DNA from: Hybos culiciformis
Taxonomy: Eukaryota; Arthropoda; Insecta; Diptera; Hybotidae
Length of the DNA stretch: 64,000 nt
Direction: 5' to 3'
NCBI GenBank assembly: GCA_964007475.1
Contig: OZ023273.1
Span: 129,698,732-129,762,731 of the forward strand
Under the pieces are notes generated by a model that was not told the origin of the DNA, searched no databases, and saw only the letters and a program-made list of their open reading frames with translations. Shown here one piece after another: positions 38,201 to 50,200 of this stretch; position 1 is the stretch's first letter; every line of letters begins with the position of its first letter. Position numbers and translations under genes: made by a program.

Positions 38201-41200
38201 GGAAGTTTTAAAACTGAAAAAAAAAACTGATTTTTGAAACTCAAAACTTAACAAACCTCGACAGATCGAAACGAAATCATTTTTTACAGGTTCTTTCTAA
38301 TTTAAATCAAAATTATTTGAATCAACTCAAATAATATTTATTAAAATTTTAGAAATCAAGTTCAAATTTCGTAGATTCGAAATGCGGATAAAAAGAATCT
38401 CATTGACAGATTTAGATACAATGTAGATCATCTTTTATTGCTTTATATTTGAAAAATAAAGAATTAAATATAATAACTGACAATAAAGAATCAATTTTAA
38501 AATAATTCTTTTATATTTCTACATAAAATTTGGTAAGTGTTTAACACTCGTGTTATTTTAAAAAAAATATATATATATTGGAAAAAAAAACAAAATCACC
38601 CTCTTATCTTTTCCAGGATTTGTTGATAAATGGATTTCATTAAATCCGCCTACATATATTAGAATTTTTATAAAAAGGATTTTTTTTTTTTAAATGCCAG
38701 TTGCAAAATTCAAATAGTTATGAAGAAATTTATTTAAACATGTTTTAATTACATTTTTTCAAACAATAAAACAAAATTAAAATGTGAATATGTTTTCTCA
38801 TAAAATTACAAAAAGAAATTTTATTACTCTTTCAGCTGGATTGAAAAAAATTGGTATTACTAGAAAAATTAAGAAAATCCCTTAAAATTTTTATATGCAT
38901 ATACTATACCATATACGTACAATTAATATACGTCGGCTCATTTTAGTGTAAGGGGGAATAATAAGGTTGTGGAGAATTTTGAAGAAAAAAAACAGAGTCT
39001 GATCCACGGTACTGTTAACCGAATCTTTCGTTTGTGTTAACAATTTTAATTTTACTTCTTAAAATAATAACTGCTCTTCAGTAGATCGCTGCTCTCAATA
39101 TCAAATCAGCTTAAGCAAATACCTAAAAATTTCAATTTTAAATCATTGAAGATTTTATTATAGTATAATTATTATATTCAACTATTGATTTCAAATTTGA
39201 GAGATTGCAAATCTGGGCTTAAATACGTCCACCAACAAATTTTAATTTAAATCATTGAATTTCAGAAGGATGCAATTCCTCGTTCAACTGAAGTTATTAT
39301 TAACATACTGATTTATCATTTCATTTTAGAGATTTTTTTTTTACACTATAATGTGACGAATTGGAATAAATTACCAATTTAAAAATACAAATAACCATTC
39401 ATTTATTCATTTATTTTGCTTGCGTAAATCATATTTAACACACAACTAAAATTTTAACAATAAGAAATTATTAGCTTGAAAATACTTATTAAAATTATTA
39501 TTATTATTATTAAAAACATATTAAAATACATCCTTATTTCTTTATGAGGTGTTGATATCCAATTAACAATAAAACTGAATTCTATTAAAATTGTATATAA
39601 AAACTTCGTGGTCAATTATTAGTAAATTAAAAAAAAATATATTTATGAGATTTAAGACTTATTTCCATATATTTTTTTTAATTTCTGCATTTCTTATGCA
39701 ACGGCCGCTGGTTGATGGTGATGATGATGACACATTAATAATTGAATAATTTTCTAATTTTACATATAATTATGTTAATATTGTTATCAGTTCCAAATAG
39801 TTAAAATTAAAAATAAATACGTTTCTGTATAAAATTATTGTTTCAATAAATAGAGTTTAAGTTATTGGTTGATTATCATGTAGTGTCTTTAATATATACG
39901 GCATATTCTGTTTAATCTCCATTTCGGGCCGAAATACCTGTAACAATCTAACTTTGTTAATTTTTTTATGTATTTTTAACGTTCTAGGCTAGGGCATGAC
40001 AGGAAATAAAGATCGTAGACAAAATTATTAAATTTTTCTCTTCTAAGTTTTTCTGAATCGAACAATAAAGTTATTACTAAATAAAGTCGATGGTTGCTGC
40101 AAATCCAATCGATTTCTTGTATGTATACAACAATATTAAACCTTATAATAATTTCATGAGTTTACTCTTAAGAAATATAGTTATTCAAGAAAAAAAGAAC
40201 CAAATAAGAACTCATAAAATTTTAACCAAATTCTGAACCATAAAAATTAAAATAATATATATATACATTAATATTCTTTTTTTTTTATTCTTAAAAAAGT
40301 TCAAATCTAGAAATGATTTATATTTTTTTTTTATTACATCAATTAAATGGTTTAAGTTAAAACGTCTACTTCGAACAAAACAAAAAGCATAAATTACAAT
40401 TTTTAGAATTGCAATAATTAAAATTATAATATAATTGTTGATTAATTAAAAAAAAATAATTAAATAATCATAATTGCTTTGAAAATTAATAAAAAAAATA
40501 CAAATTTTTAATTGTGCCATAGTTCGCAATTGGTTAGTATACATTTAATTTGTTGGCCAACCAAACATTGAATTAATAATTGTCAGTACTTTATATTGAG
40601 CATTATGAGACTATGTATATAATGATCTTATATTACTACTATTTTAGATCTCAATTATTTAATAACCACAATAAGAGTTAGTTTTAAGATTCGGAAAAAC
40701 TTCTGGGTCGTGAAACAAAAAAAAATCATTAATTTCCACTATCGCAGATTCGCTTTTATTGTTTCAAATTTAGAAATATAAAATTATTTTGAACCAATGC
40801 ATTAGTTATCAATGTGTAATAGATCCTTGGACCGACATTTCTCATTAATTATTGCTGATTTCTTGAAATATTTGCGTCATGAATCACATGAACAAATTAA
40901 TTTAAAGAATTAATATCATGATCAATATACATGATTAGAGTTTCGTTTATCAATTTTTATTTTTAAATTAGAAAAAAAAAAGAAGCAACTAATTCATTAT
41001 ATTTTATAACAATATTAAAATAGAAATTTCAATTATCAAATAAAATATCATCCATAGCAATTATTTACGCCAAAGGAAAAATGAGGCAAAAAAAATTAAA
41101 TATTTTGGCGAATAATCAAAAATTTTCTTTTGAGAAATCTATTATAAAAATATTTATCAGAAAAATAAATACAAAAAAAAACCAATATATAAAATAAAAT

Positions 41201-41566
41201 TCTGATAAAAAATAAATTTGCATTGACAAGGCTTAAAACAAATAAATATATAAATTCTAATTTAATCAATGCAATTCAAAAAAAATTACATATTTTTATT
41301 TGATTTCAAATATTTTAGTTTCCTAATCATTTTTTATTTGGTATTAAATTTTTCTTATTATTATAGGAGAAAACTATTAAATTATGATATTGAAAGAGGT
41401 TCTGGCAACAGAATATCCTTCGTAAGCTTTATGGAAGTACTATTCTTTCGTTTCCTGATTAGAACCACTTAATAAAGTGTCCATGATGATTGTGAAAAAT
41501 TTTTTTAATTCAGTTTGAACAATTTATATTTATTACTGCTTTTAAATGTATCACATCAGAATTTCA
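32252..41566. other. AT-rich stretch without recognisable genes
   Basis: There is no RNA gene, no bounded element and only biased short ORFs. The 90-codon minus-strand frame at 33348-33620 and the 69-codon one at 32825-33034 match nothing I know. Small items are a TTA microsatellite at about 39495-39513, a short gatgatgatgat run at about 39716-39731 and an imperfect palindrome around ttggccaacc near 40552-40562. Confidence 0.5.
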
Positions 41567-41573
41567 CTAATAA

Positions 41574-41931
41574 CTAGCCACCCACTAACACTTTTTTTTA
41601 AACACTAGATGACACGCAACGTTTTTTACTGCATTTTTCTGTTGGTGTATGGTGAACATGACGCGCCATTTTTTCTAACACTCAAACTGCCACTCCAATT
41701 GACACTATTTCACGTTAGTCCACACACTAACAAAATTCAAACTGAACGGAAAAACGTCATTTGGAATTAGAAAAATTTAGACACTGTCGTTCAACCTTCC
41801 ACTTCTTTCAGCGTTTTAACTGTGTAGTATGTGTGAAAAGAGCTTTTATTGAAATGTCACTTAAGCTGACAGTTTTTTTGGAAGAAAAACCGTGAGTTTT
41901 TTTCATGAAAAAAGTGTTAGTGGGTGGCTAG
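41574..41931. mobile_element. 358-bp MITE with perfect 24-bp inverted ends and a 7-bp target duplication
   Basis: The terminal repeats begin ctagccacccactaacac and then continue through six T. They match perfectly over 24 bases between 41574-41597 and 41908-41931. The flanks carry an exact direct duplication ctaataa (41567-41573 and 41932-41938). The interior is less AT-rich than the surroundings and has no transposase frame. A 7-8 base duplication is usual for P or hAT elements, but the ends do not show the typical hAT CA-G terminus, so I leave the superfamily open. The perfect ends and duplication suggest a fairly recent insertion. Confidence 0.92.
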
Positions 41932-41939
41932 CTAATAAG

Positions 41940-44900
41940 TATTATTCACATCTGCTGATTTCCCTGAATACAAAAATCAGTTTTAGATTTATTAATTATT
42001 TTAGTTTAAATTTATTTATTTATGTTTTAAAATCTTCTTATTCTTTAATTTTGGCATTTAAGTTTCATGAAATATTGGAATGCTTGTTTTATTCACTTAC
42101 TATACTCACAACTTATTTTTTAAATTTACTTGCATAGTATATAATTGGTTTTTTAAACTATTGTTTTACTGTGATAACTGATAAGTTATCTATCTGAAAT
42201 TCCTATTTATTAATATTTTTTTTTTTGGCACCAAAATACTTGATCCTTCAAATATAAAAAAAAAATAAGAATTCCATTGCATACAATATAAGCAATACAT
42301 ATAATGAAATTTATAATGTAGGAATTTTTTATTTAATCAAATATTTTTAATTGATTTTTTATTTTTTATTTTCATAGCAATAATTTTATTTTTGTCTTTA
42401 AAAATAAAAAATCTTAATTATATAATTAGTTTATTGCAGATGAATTTCTTATGCGATTACATTAATTAGATATTGATAATTTTAGTTTCCAATTAAAAAT
42501 TTTAGTAGAAAATTGTTTGTATATTGTGTATTAAGAATATATCATTTTATGATACATAGATGAATCAGTAATCTTAAATGATATTGATTACGATTTTTAA
42601 ATCATTGAAACATTGAGGGAATATTTTCAAGAATTTGGACAGAAGCAGATCAATCTTCTTGAAAATGTTAAGACAAAATTTTATTCTAATTATAACTTCC
42701 GAAAACATTACATCAAATAAACTATTTATTGAAATTTAATTAAATGTATAAGAAGGTTCTAATATGTAAATATGAATAAATCCCTTTAAATACTTTTAAA
42801 TAGTGTTTTTTGCTTTATTATGGGCAACATTCTTGCAAAAAACAAATGTTTTATTTTCTACGGTATGTGACAATTCAAAATAATGGTGTGTCAATGATTG
42901 TGTTAAACTATGTTTTATCATTTAATTTTTTCTTTTTTTTTTCTTAATTTTTCTTAATAAATATTTTTGCAAGAATATAAAAAAAAATTATATATAAAAA
43001 TAGTTTCTAAATAGTTTTTAGAATGTTATATCATTGAATTGATGTTATATCATATAAATTAAAGCTAAACATTAACAAATTTAATGCAAATTTTAAATAT
43101 TCATAACTTTTAGTTATTCGTTAGCCAGAGTTAGTTTAAATTTTGTTAATTTTGAATTTGAAGTATACGTAGAACTAAACAAAACAGGACTATCATACTT
43201 GATATAAAGTCACATGAGAAAGAGGCAAAAGTGTATCAAAGAAGTTTCTGTTAAATAAGATTGCTCTAAGATTTGAAGAATATGTTGGGGGATTCAAAAT
43301 ATGCAGTTTTAAGCGTAAGGGCGCCAAAAATTTGCTCTAAATAAAGTACCTACGTTTCCTTTTATAAAAGTAATATAATATAACTTTAATTCTCGAATAA
43401 AAATGTTGAGAATATACAATTTATAAGAACCTTAAACAATTTGTAATATCGATTTCCCTCTCTTTGTGCTTATATCTCCAAGATAAATCACAATAATTTT
43501 CTGTGCCTATTAAATGAAATTAAACGTTCAAAATTAAAATATTATATTTATTAAAAATTTCATTCATATAATTGTCTTTTTTTTTTCATTCTTAATTTAT
43601 ATTGCATGACAAACAATTCAACAATATTAAATTTTCAAATTTTCAAAAAAAAAAAAAAAATTTATTATATTTATATTTATAATGAACTAATATTTTTTTT
43701 TTACAAAAACAAATTGAATACGATTTAAATCGATTAAATTTAATTTCCCTTGAGTTTAAAGAAAAACACCTATCACTTTACTTAAAGATAAGCACGTTCT
43801 TTTAATTTAACAAAAACTGTTGATTTTTTAATGGGAACACAAAAAAATAAATAAAAAAAACTAGAACCGGTAGCAAATCTAATTCAAAATTTTTATAAAT
43901 GGTTATTGTTTAAAAAAGTTTTTAAAACCATTTCTTCATAAAAAAAAAAAAAATTGTTTTAAACCTATAATGGAAAATATATTTATCTTATAATTTCATA
44001 AAAAAATATCAAAAATTTAATTTAGTTTCTTTCGGAGGCTCGATGGAAATTCAAAAATCTAGTTTCACTAGATTAGTAAAAACGATTGTATGCAGATAGT
44101 TATGCTATTTAATCGAAGCTGGAATTTTAATGTTCAGAAATAAATATAAGTTAAGGATGAATTAAGAAAAATTCTCTTTTAAACTGATTAATTATTTGTG
44201 TAAAGACATTTTTCAAAGAATTTAAAAATATTTAAGAAAAATTTATTTAATAAGTAGTATCTTAAGTGTATGTGTTAGGCTAGAAAACCATAGTTGTTAA
44301 GAAGCCTTAAGCTTAGTTCTAGAATAAATTAATTTTATACTGGGATTACTCGTAAATAAATAAATAAATGTATGTAGGACTTATATATAATGATTTAAGT
44401 GACAGTGCATGATGTTAATTATTTTACTGCATAATACATACGTAAGAATACTACTACTGTTTGATTCCATTAAATTTTGAAATCATTTTATCTCAGTAGT
44501 GTATTCACAATAAATAAATGAAACTTTAACGTCAAATTAATTGATCTTATCTTATCTGTTCCCAGCAAAATTTCACAAACTTTCTTCGTTACAACTAGAC
44601 AACATACTTTGAAGGGTATCTGATAAGTTTCAAAAAACTTTTATTATTTAGCTTCATTTAATTTTGTAACCCAAAAACGGAAATTTATTCTTTTTAAAAC
44701 ATAATCAAAAATATAAAAAAAAATTAAATTAAAATTCAATGACTGGACATTTTAACGAAAAAAAAAAAAATATTTTTTTTTATTAAAAATTTTCTATGAA
44801 GAATTAAATAATATTGTTTTACAAATTTTTTACGCACTTTTTTTTTCTCTATTTTTTAGTTTAAAATTGTTATTACGAAAAAATTTTTGTAAAGAATTAT

Positions 44901-45898
44901 TAACACACAGCTACTGAAATTTTGTCGGTTTTTTTTTTTTTTTTCTTAAGTTTACCGTCAAGAGAAAATATTTAATAATCATTATTTTTCAATTTTCATA
45001 AAAAAAAAAAAAATCAAAGAAAAGAAATTGAGAGACCTTATGCCGACTTTTCGTTACAAATTAAAATTTTCTGCAACTCCTTTTTATTAAATTAGAATTT
45101 TTCGTATTTAATTTTTAATATACTAAATTTAAACCAATTTTTATATTTTATTAAACGTTTATTATAAAACGTTAATTAAAAATAATTTTTTTTTTTTTTT
45201 GCCTTGTAAGAAAGGATCTATAAATTTACCATAGATAAATATATTGTTCTTACAAGGATTTAAAATATTTATACCTAAATTCCTATTAAACTATTGAAAA
45301 AATTTATTTATAGAAGCCAGTCCTTTTGAATATATGTGTATAATATAATGAAATTGCGGCATGCATAATTCTTTTTTTAAATTACAGAGCGGACAAACTC
45401 AAAATTTTGTAGAATACGTATAGTCCGTTTATTACAGTAATGGCTACACTCGAAATTCCTTCATAAATTTGGTCAATAGGCAAATATGGCGAGAATCAAG
45501 ATTTAAAATGTATAATGTAAATAAATAGTTTTAATATATATACCACAAAAAAAAAAAACAAGTCTTATTTTAAAGACAAATGAATGAATTTTATTTTTTT
45601 ACACATACTTATTAACTCCAGAAAATTTGAAGAAGGACCTATTTTCTAACTGTATATCTTAAATGTTCTATAGTAGTGATAGTATTTACTACTTAATCAC
45701 TAACAATGCATTCCAAAAATAACTCCCATATCATTGCTTCAACCATATTAATGCTAGGTGTAAATAATATTCATTCACAAAAATAAACTATTATTAACAT
45801 GTAATTCAATAATTTATAAATTGTATTTTAAATTATTTCGAAATATTTTTTTTTTTTTATATTTTTGTAATCAACTTTCCAATATTAATAAAATATTT
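41940..45898. other. AT-rich stretch without recognisable genes
   Basis: I see only short biased ORFs and no RNA gene. A perfect 11-base inverted repeat (ccttgtaagaa at 45202-45212 and ttcttacaagg at 45247-45257) encloses a 34-base loop. The stem does not extend, so it is not a good microRNA precursor. Confidence 0.5.
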
Positions 45899-46387
45899 TA
45901 ATGCGCATGGCTTCGGTAAGTTGTATTTACATTCGCAAATTTAGCTCGGTAAATGGTCCATTACATGCATCAATACACATGCAATTATAGAGGAATGTAA
46001 ATTGTATTTACATTTCCCTGTGATGTAAATTGTATTTACATTGCTCTATATTGTATTTACATTCTTCATTTTGAACTGCGTAATACTATAAACAAAAATA
46101 ATATCACTCACACTCACAATATTTCAATACAGACAAATACCAAAAAAAAAAAAAATTGCAAATGTATACCTCTCACATGCATCATATCAATGTCAAACAA
46201 AGCTTAGTTTATAATGCTAAAAATCTATATTTTCCCTCTGAGCTAATCTATATTTTCCCTCTGAGCAAACAAAAAAAAAAAAAAAAGAACCAATAAAAAA
46301 ATACGCGGCTATTTTTTTTTTTTCTAAAAAGCGGCCAGTCGATCAGTCTATGAATTTTCTTAACATGTGTTTCAATCTACTATTTTT
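45899..46387. mobile_element. Dispersed hairpin element, copy B1 (hairpin mostly lost)
   Basis: This copy shares blocks with copy A in the same order: taatgcg, caatacacatgcaat, gcgtaata, acaatatttcaat plus an A-run, and acctctcacatgcat. It ends with ttaacatgtgtttcaatctactattt at about 46360-46386, matching the family 3' end. The central slot holds palindromic words gtaaattgtatttacatt instead of the 31-base repeat of copy A. The hairpin arms between are deleted or replaced by other sequence, including a duplicated tctatattttccctctgagc (about 46227-46265). Confidence 0.65.
45921..46063. repeat. Repeated near-palindromic word gtaaattgtatttacatt
   Basis: The word or its right half occurs at about 45921-45933, 45996-46014, 46024-46042 and 46050-46063. 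It occupies the slot in copy B1 that corresponds to the 31-base tandem repeat in copy A. Confidence 0.75.
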
Positions 46388-46654
46388 AAAGGATCTTCGA
46401 ACCTCTATTACTAAATTTTTAAACGAGTGTGGTTAGATTTTAGTACAAAAATTTAAACCACACTTCAAAAATTGCACTTATTTTTATTCAAAAAAACAAA
46501 ATGAATAAAAATAGAACAATGATAACCCTGAAAATATCTTTGTTGTCATTATAAAGTTTGCTGTGAATTTTCAAATGTCAAGTAAGAATTTTTTTTTCTT
46601 TTATCAACAAACGAGGAAAATGGCAGCAAAAAGGAGATTATTTATTGTAAATAT

Positions 46655-46753
46655 AAATTATAATTATATAATTATAATTTGATTTTATTTTTAATTATAA
46701 AAAAAAATTGTTATAAAATTATTATTATTTTTTTTAATAATTAAAAATAAAAT
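46655..46753. repeat. Two adjacent palindromes in AT-only sequence
   Basis: A perfect 26-base palindrome lies at 46655-46680 (arms aaattataattat). It is followed at once by a perfect 16-base inverted repeat (attttatttttaatta at 46682-46697 and its inverse at 46738-46753). Both are simple in composition, which makes chance palindromy more likely, but the lengths are notable. Confidence 0.8.
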
Positions 46754-46760
46754 TAAATAA

Positions 46761-46927
46761 AATTTAAGAAGACCATTAGTTCCTAAAATAATAAAAAAAA
46801 AATTAGTAATTTTTCTAAAAAAAAAATATTCGATTTTTTTTTTTTGCAAAAAAGAAAATGAATAATTTTTTTTGGAAAAATTACTAATTTTTTTTTAAAT
46901 ATGTTAGGAATTAGCTGATCTTAAATC
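46761..46927. repeat. Foldback sequence with arms of about 55 bases
   Basis: The left arm, about 46761-46815 (aatttaagaagaccattagt and after), and the right arm, about 46873-46927, are inverted copies. Shared words are tttaaga, ttcctaa and an A-run followed by ttagtaatttttc, with small gaps. It sits between copies B1 and B2 of the hairpin family and may be a separate small foldback insertion. No clear target duplication is visible. Confidence 0.7.
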
Positions 46928-46979
46928 ATCCGGTTTGAAATCATCTCGAGAAATAAATTTACTTCCGTATTAATTAAAT

Positions 46980-47265
46980 TTTATTTCCTTGCTTCATTTT
47001 GAACTTTTTTGTTTATTTTTTTCATTGTAAATGTATTGTTTTCAACTCCCTCTCCCATGCACATTAAAGCAGTATACAATACATGGTAATCAAATTTGTT
47101 ATCCAGCTCGTTGTGTATACACACAAACACATAGACACTCGTCAATATTATATCACTCGACCTTCGGTCTCGTGATATAAACATGACTCGTGTCTATGTG
47201 TTTGTGTGTATACACAACTCGCAAGAATAACAAATTTTCTTACCATGTATTGTAATCTACTATTT
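46980..47265. mobile_element. Dispersed hairpin element, copy B2 (3' part)
   Basis: This is the 3' part of the same family as copy A: the word caactccctctcccatgcac, a long hairpin and the terminal aatctactattt. Compared with copy A the arms have diverged but keep caaatttgttat, ctcgtt-tgtat and acacaaa-acac. The loop is longer and contains its own hairpin. Confidence 0.7.
47074..47253. repeat. Long hairpin of copy B2 with nested UUCG-capped stem
   Basis: The arms 47074-47144 and about 47184-47253 are inverted copies of about 70 bases; the words cgagt-gtctatgtgtttgtgtgtatacacaa and the inverse show near-perfect pairing. In the loop, tatatcactcgacc and ggtctcgtgatata form a second stem of about 14 pairs with two mismatches, closed by a cttcgg turn, the stable UUCG-type tetraloop if transcribed. 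Confidence 0.88.
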
Positions 47266-50200
47266 ATATATACTATTTAATCAAAAAACTTTATTAAAAT
47301 CTATATATATACATATAAAATGAAGAATTACATACAAATAAATTGAAAGCTTCACGCACGTTCTTCAGATTTAATGCTTATACTTTTTTCAAGCTTATTA
47401 AGTAGAAAATTTGAAAAATAATGTTTTTTTTTTTTTTGAATTTCATTCATAAAAAGTTAAATTTCTATCGGAAATATGGTAAAATTGACTTTTTCATAGC
47501 TGAAACTGTAAACAAAATAATTTTTTTTTTCTTAAATATATGTAATATTTTCATTATATTTAAAATCTTGAATCTTATGGGTCATTCAAATACGAAATAA
47601 AAAAAAATTGTGGAACGTGTTAATACTTAAAAAAATTTTAATCAAAAATTTTTATTTCCAAATTATTCATGTAAGTATGTATATATAATAGTAAGAAGAA
47701 AATTTTGATTTTTATGAATGAATTTTTTAATCAATGAACGGTAAGGTTGTTTAAGAAAAAATTGCGTCTAAGTCGTTTGTGTTAATGATGGAAATTTAAT
47801 AACGTACAAGAGAAAAATGGTTATTTATTAAAATTTTCATTAACATTATGTATATAACTATTTCTAGCTTTATATTAAAATAAGATGACTTCTTGGTTCC
47901 TGAATTTTCAGGGTAGGCTAGGGCTAATCCCTTGTAAAAAACAATATTCTCATAAGACACAAGCTATCGGCGATTTTTATTTTTAACATTCGAAAGCATA
48001 AAATCAGACCCTATGAATAGGCAAAGAGGAATGTTTTTATGGAATGGTTTAGTTTTTAAGGTATACATTTATGATTCAAAAATCATTTGAAATTGTTTGC
48101 CAGGCATTAACAAAGTTAGAAAGCAAATATTTGAATTTAACATCAAAATTTGAAGTTATTTATCAAAGTTATATAAATATTACGCGCTACAAAAGTAAGA
48201 CATACATTTAAGTAAAAAATATATTTTTATACTTTGTAATATAATGAATTTTAATTTACAATTCGATTTAAATGTTAAAAGTGGCGCTAAGATTTAAATA
48301 TTACAGCAAAACAAATAAAAAAAAAACTAAATCCGAACAAAAAATTCTAAACTAAAATATAACGAAGTTTTAGATTTTTAATTCAACTTTAGAGATTTAA
48401 AAGTTTTAATTTGTATGCTTTAATTTTCTTTCTGATATATTTAATTTACTTTTTTTTTTTGTTGTAAAATTCACAACTAAATCGTGATGATTTGCTATTT
48501 GTCGCGACAATTTTCTTCTTGTTTGTTTGTTTGCTCTTCTTTATTTATTTTTTTTTTTTTTTGTATTTTTATCAATTTATTTATATTATTTTTTTTTTTT
48601 AGTCTCACTCCTCTTAAATGCAATCAAAGTATTGTATTTTGTAGGAAAATATTACATCATTCGGTCGTTAAAGTTATCACTGAAAAATTAATAATTTGTT
48701 GGCGTTTACATAACTTTAAAAAATCTTATAAACTCGCAAAAGCATTTCCTATACTATTGATTTATATCCTTATTTTAGTGGAAGATAAATTGGTTTCTTA
48801 TTCCTTTATTCCCGGGGAAAAAGTGAAGTGTTTTGCTAATATTGGTTTCTAGATATTGGTCTTGTTTTAAGTTTGTTTTTTAATTTGTAATTTAAACTAA
48901 AACAGTTAATTTAATACCAGTTGGATTTGAATAGAACTTAAATTTTAAATTTGTTATGTTCTTTAAGAGTTTTGTATAGAACTGTAACATTTACTATTTA
49001 AACATCAAAAAGATTTAAGTTATTTTTAATTACATATTTACAACTAAATAGCAAATACAGTGAATATCTGATCTAATAATAAAAGTTAATTTGGCATATA
49101 AGAACAAATCAACTAAGGTCTCTACATAAATTTTCGCATGAATTCATTCCTGTGTGCTTAATTAGCTCAAGCCTACACTTTTCACATTTTAAATTAATAC
49201 TAAATGCAAAAAAAAAAAAAAATCATTTAATATTGATAAAATCTCAAAACTCCTTCGATTCTGTTTCCCACTTTGAAAAGAAAATAATAATAATAATAAA
49301 AGTAAAAAAAAAACTATTAACAATTTTTTAACATAAAAAGAAAATTTGTTCATGTAATGAGTTTTTCCTTTAACACATTTTATAAAGTTTTTAAAAAAAA
49401 AAATATTTTTTTTGTTTAAATGTTTTCTTTCTTTTTTTTTTTCCTCAAATCAATTGATTTGCATCGCTTGATAATTTAAGAGAAAGAAAAAAAAACCAAA
49501 ACATAAACCTAGAACTAAATATCCAGCACTTTGAGTCTTTTTTGTCGTGTTATTTTTCTAAACAAATTTTTTCTCTCATAAATTTAACATAAACAAATTT
49601 TAATGAGTTCCTTTTTTTTTTGTTTTGTTTTTGTTTTTTTTTTTTTTTTATGTATTTCATGCAGATTTGAAATTAACAAAAAAAAAAAGAAAAGTTTTTT
49701 CATACTTTAAAAATTTTTACGATTGAATATATATTTTTTTAATGATTTTAATCGTTTTTTAGTTTTTTGTGAAAAATCTTTACAAAATTTTGTGTTTTTC
49801 TTGATGCATTCGTGCGTTGAAAAATTTTGATGATATTTTTATAATTGAAAACTTTTTAGCTCTTCTTCTTAATATTTTTTTTATAATTTTATTATTTATT
49901 ATTATTTAAATAAAATTAAATACAAAAGAAGCTTAAAAATTTAATATTAAATTCTGGACACATTATTAAGTACACATGTGTATTACTTGTATACAACATA
50001 TGCTATTTAGATTCCTGAATTTTTTGTAATTTATGCTCATCCGCCTCCGCATAACGTGAGGCAATGCTAAACTGATGAAGCTAAATGAACTAAAAATATC
50101 TTAAAATAATAATATCAAAAGTTATTCAAAAATATATAGCAAATGAATTGTTACTCCAAACTATAGCTTTTATTCTCTTTTCCAGCGATTTATATCGATA

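Noticed and set aside
45202..45257. 11-base perfect inverted repeat as a microRNA precursor
   Set aside because: The stem does not extend beyond 11 pairs and the loop is 34 bases, unlike a pre-miRNA.
48484..48852. 122-codon plus-strand ORF
   Set aside because: The first third is poly-F/L from T-runs and the rest matches nothing I know.
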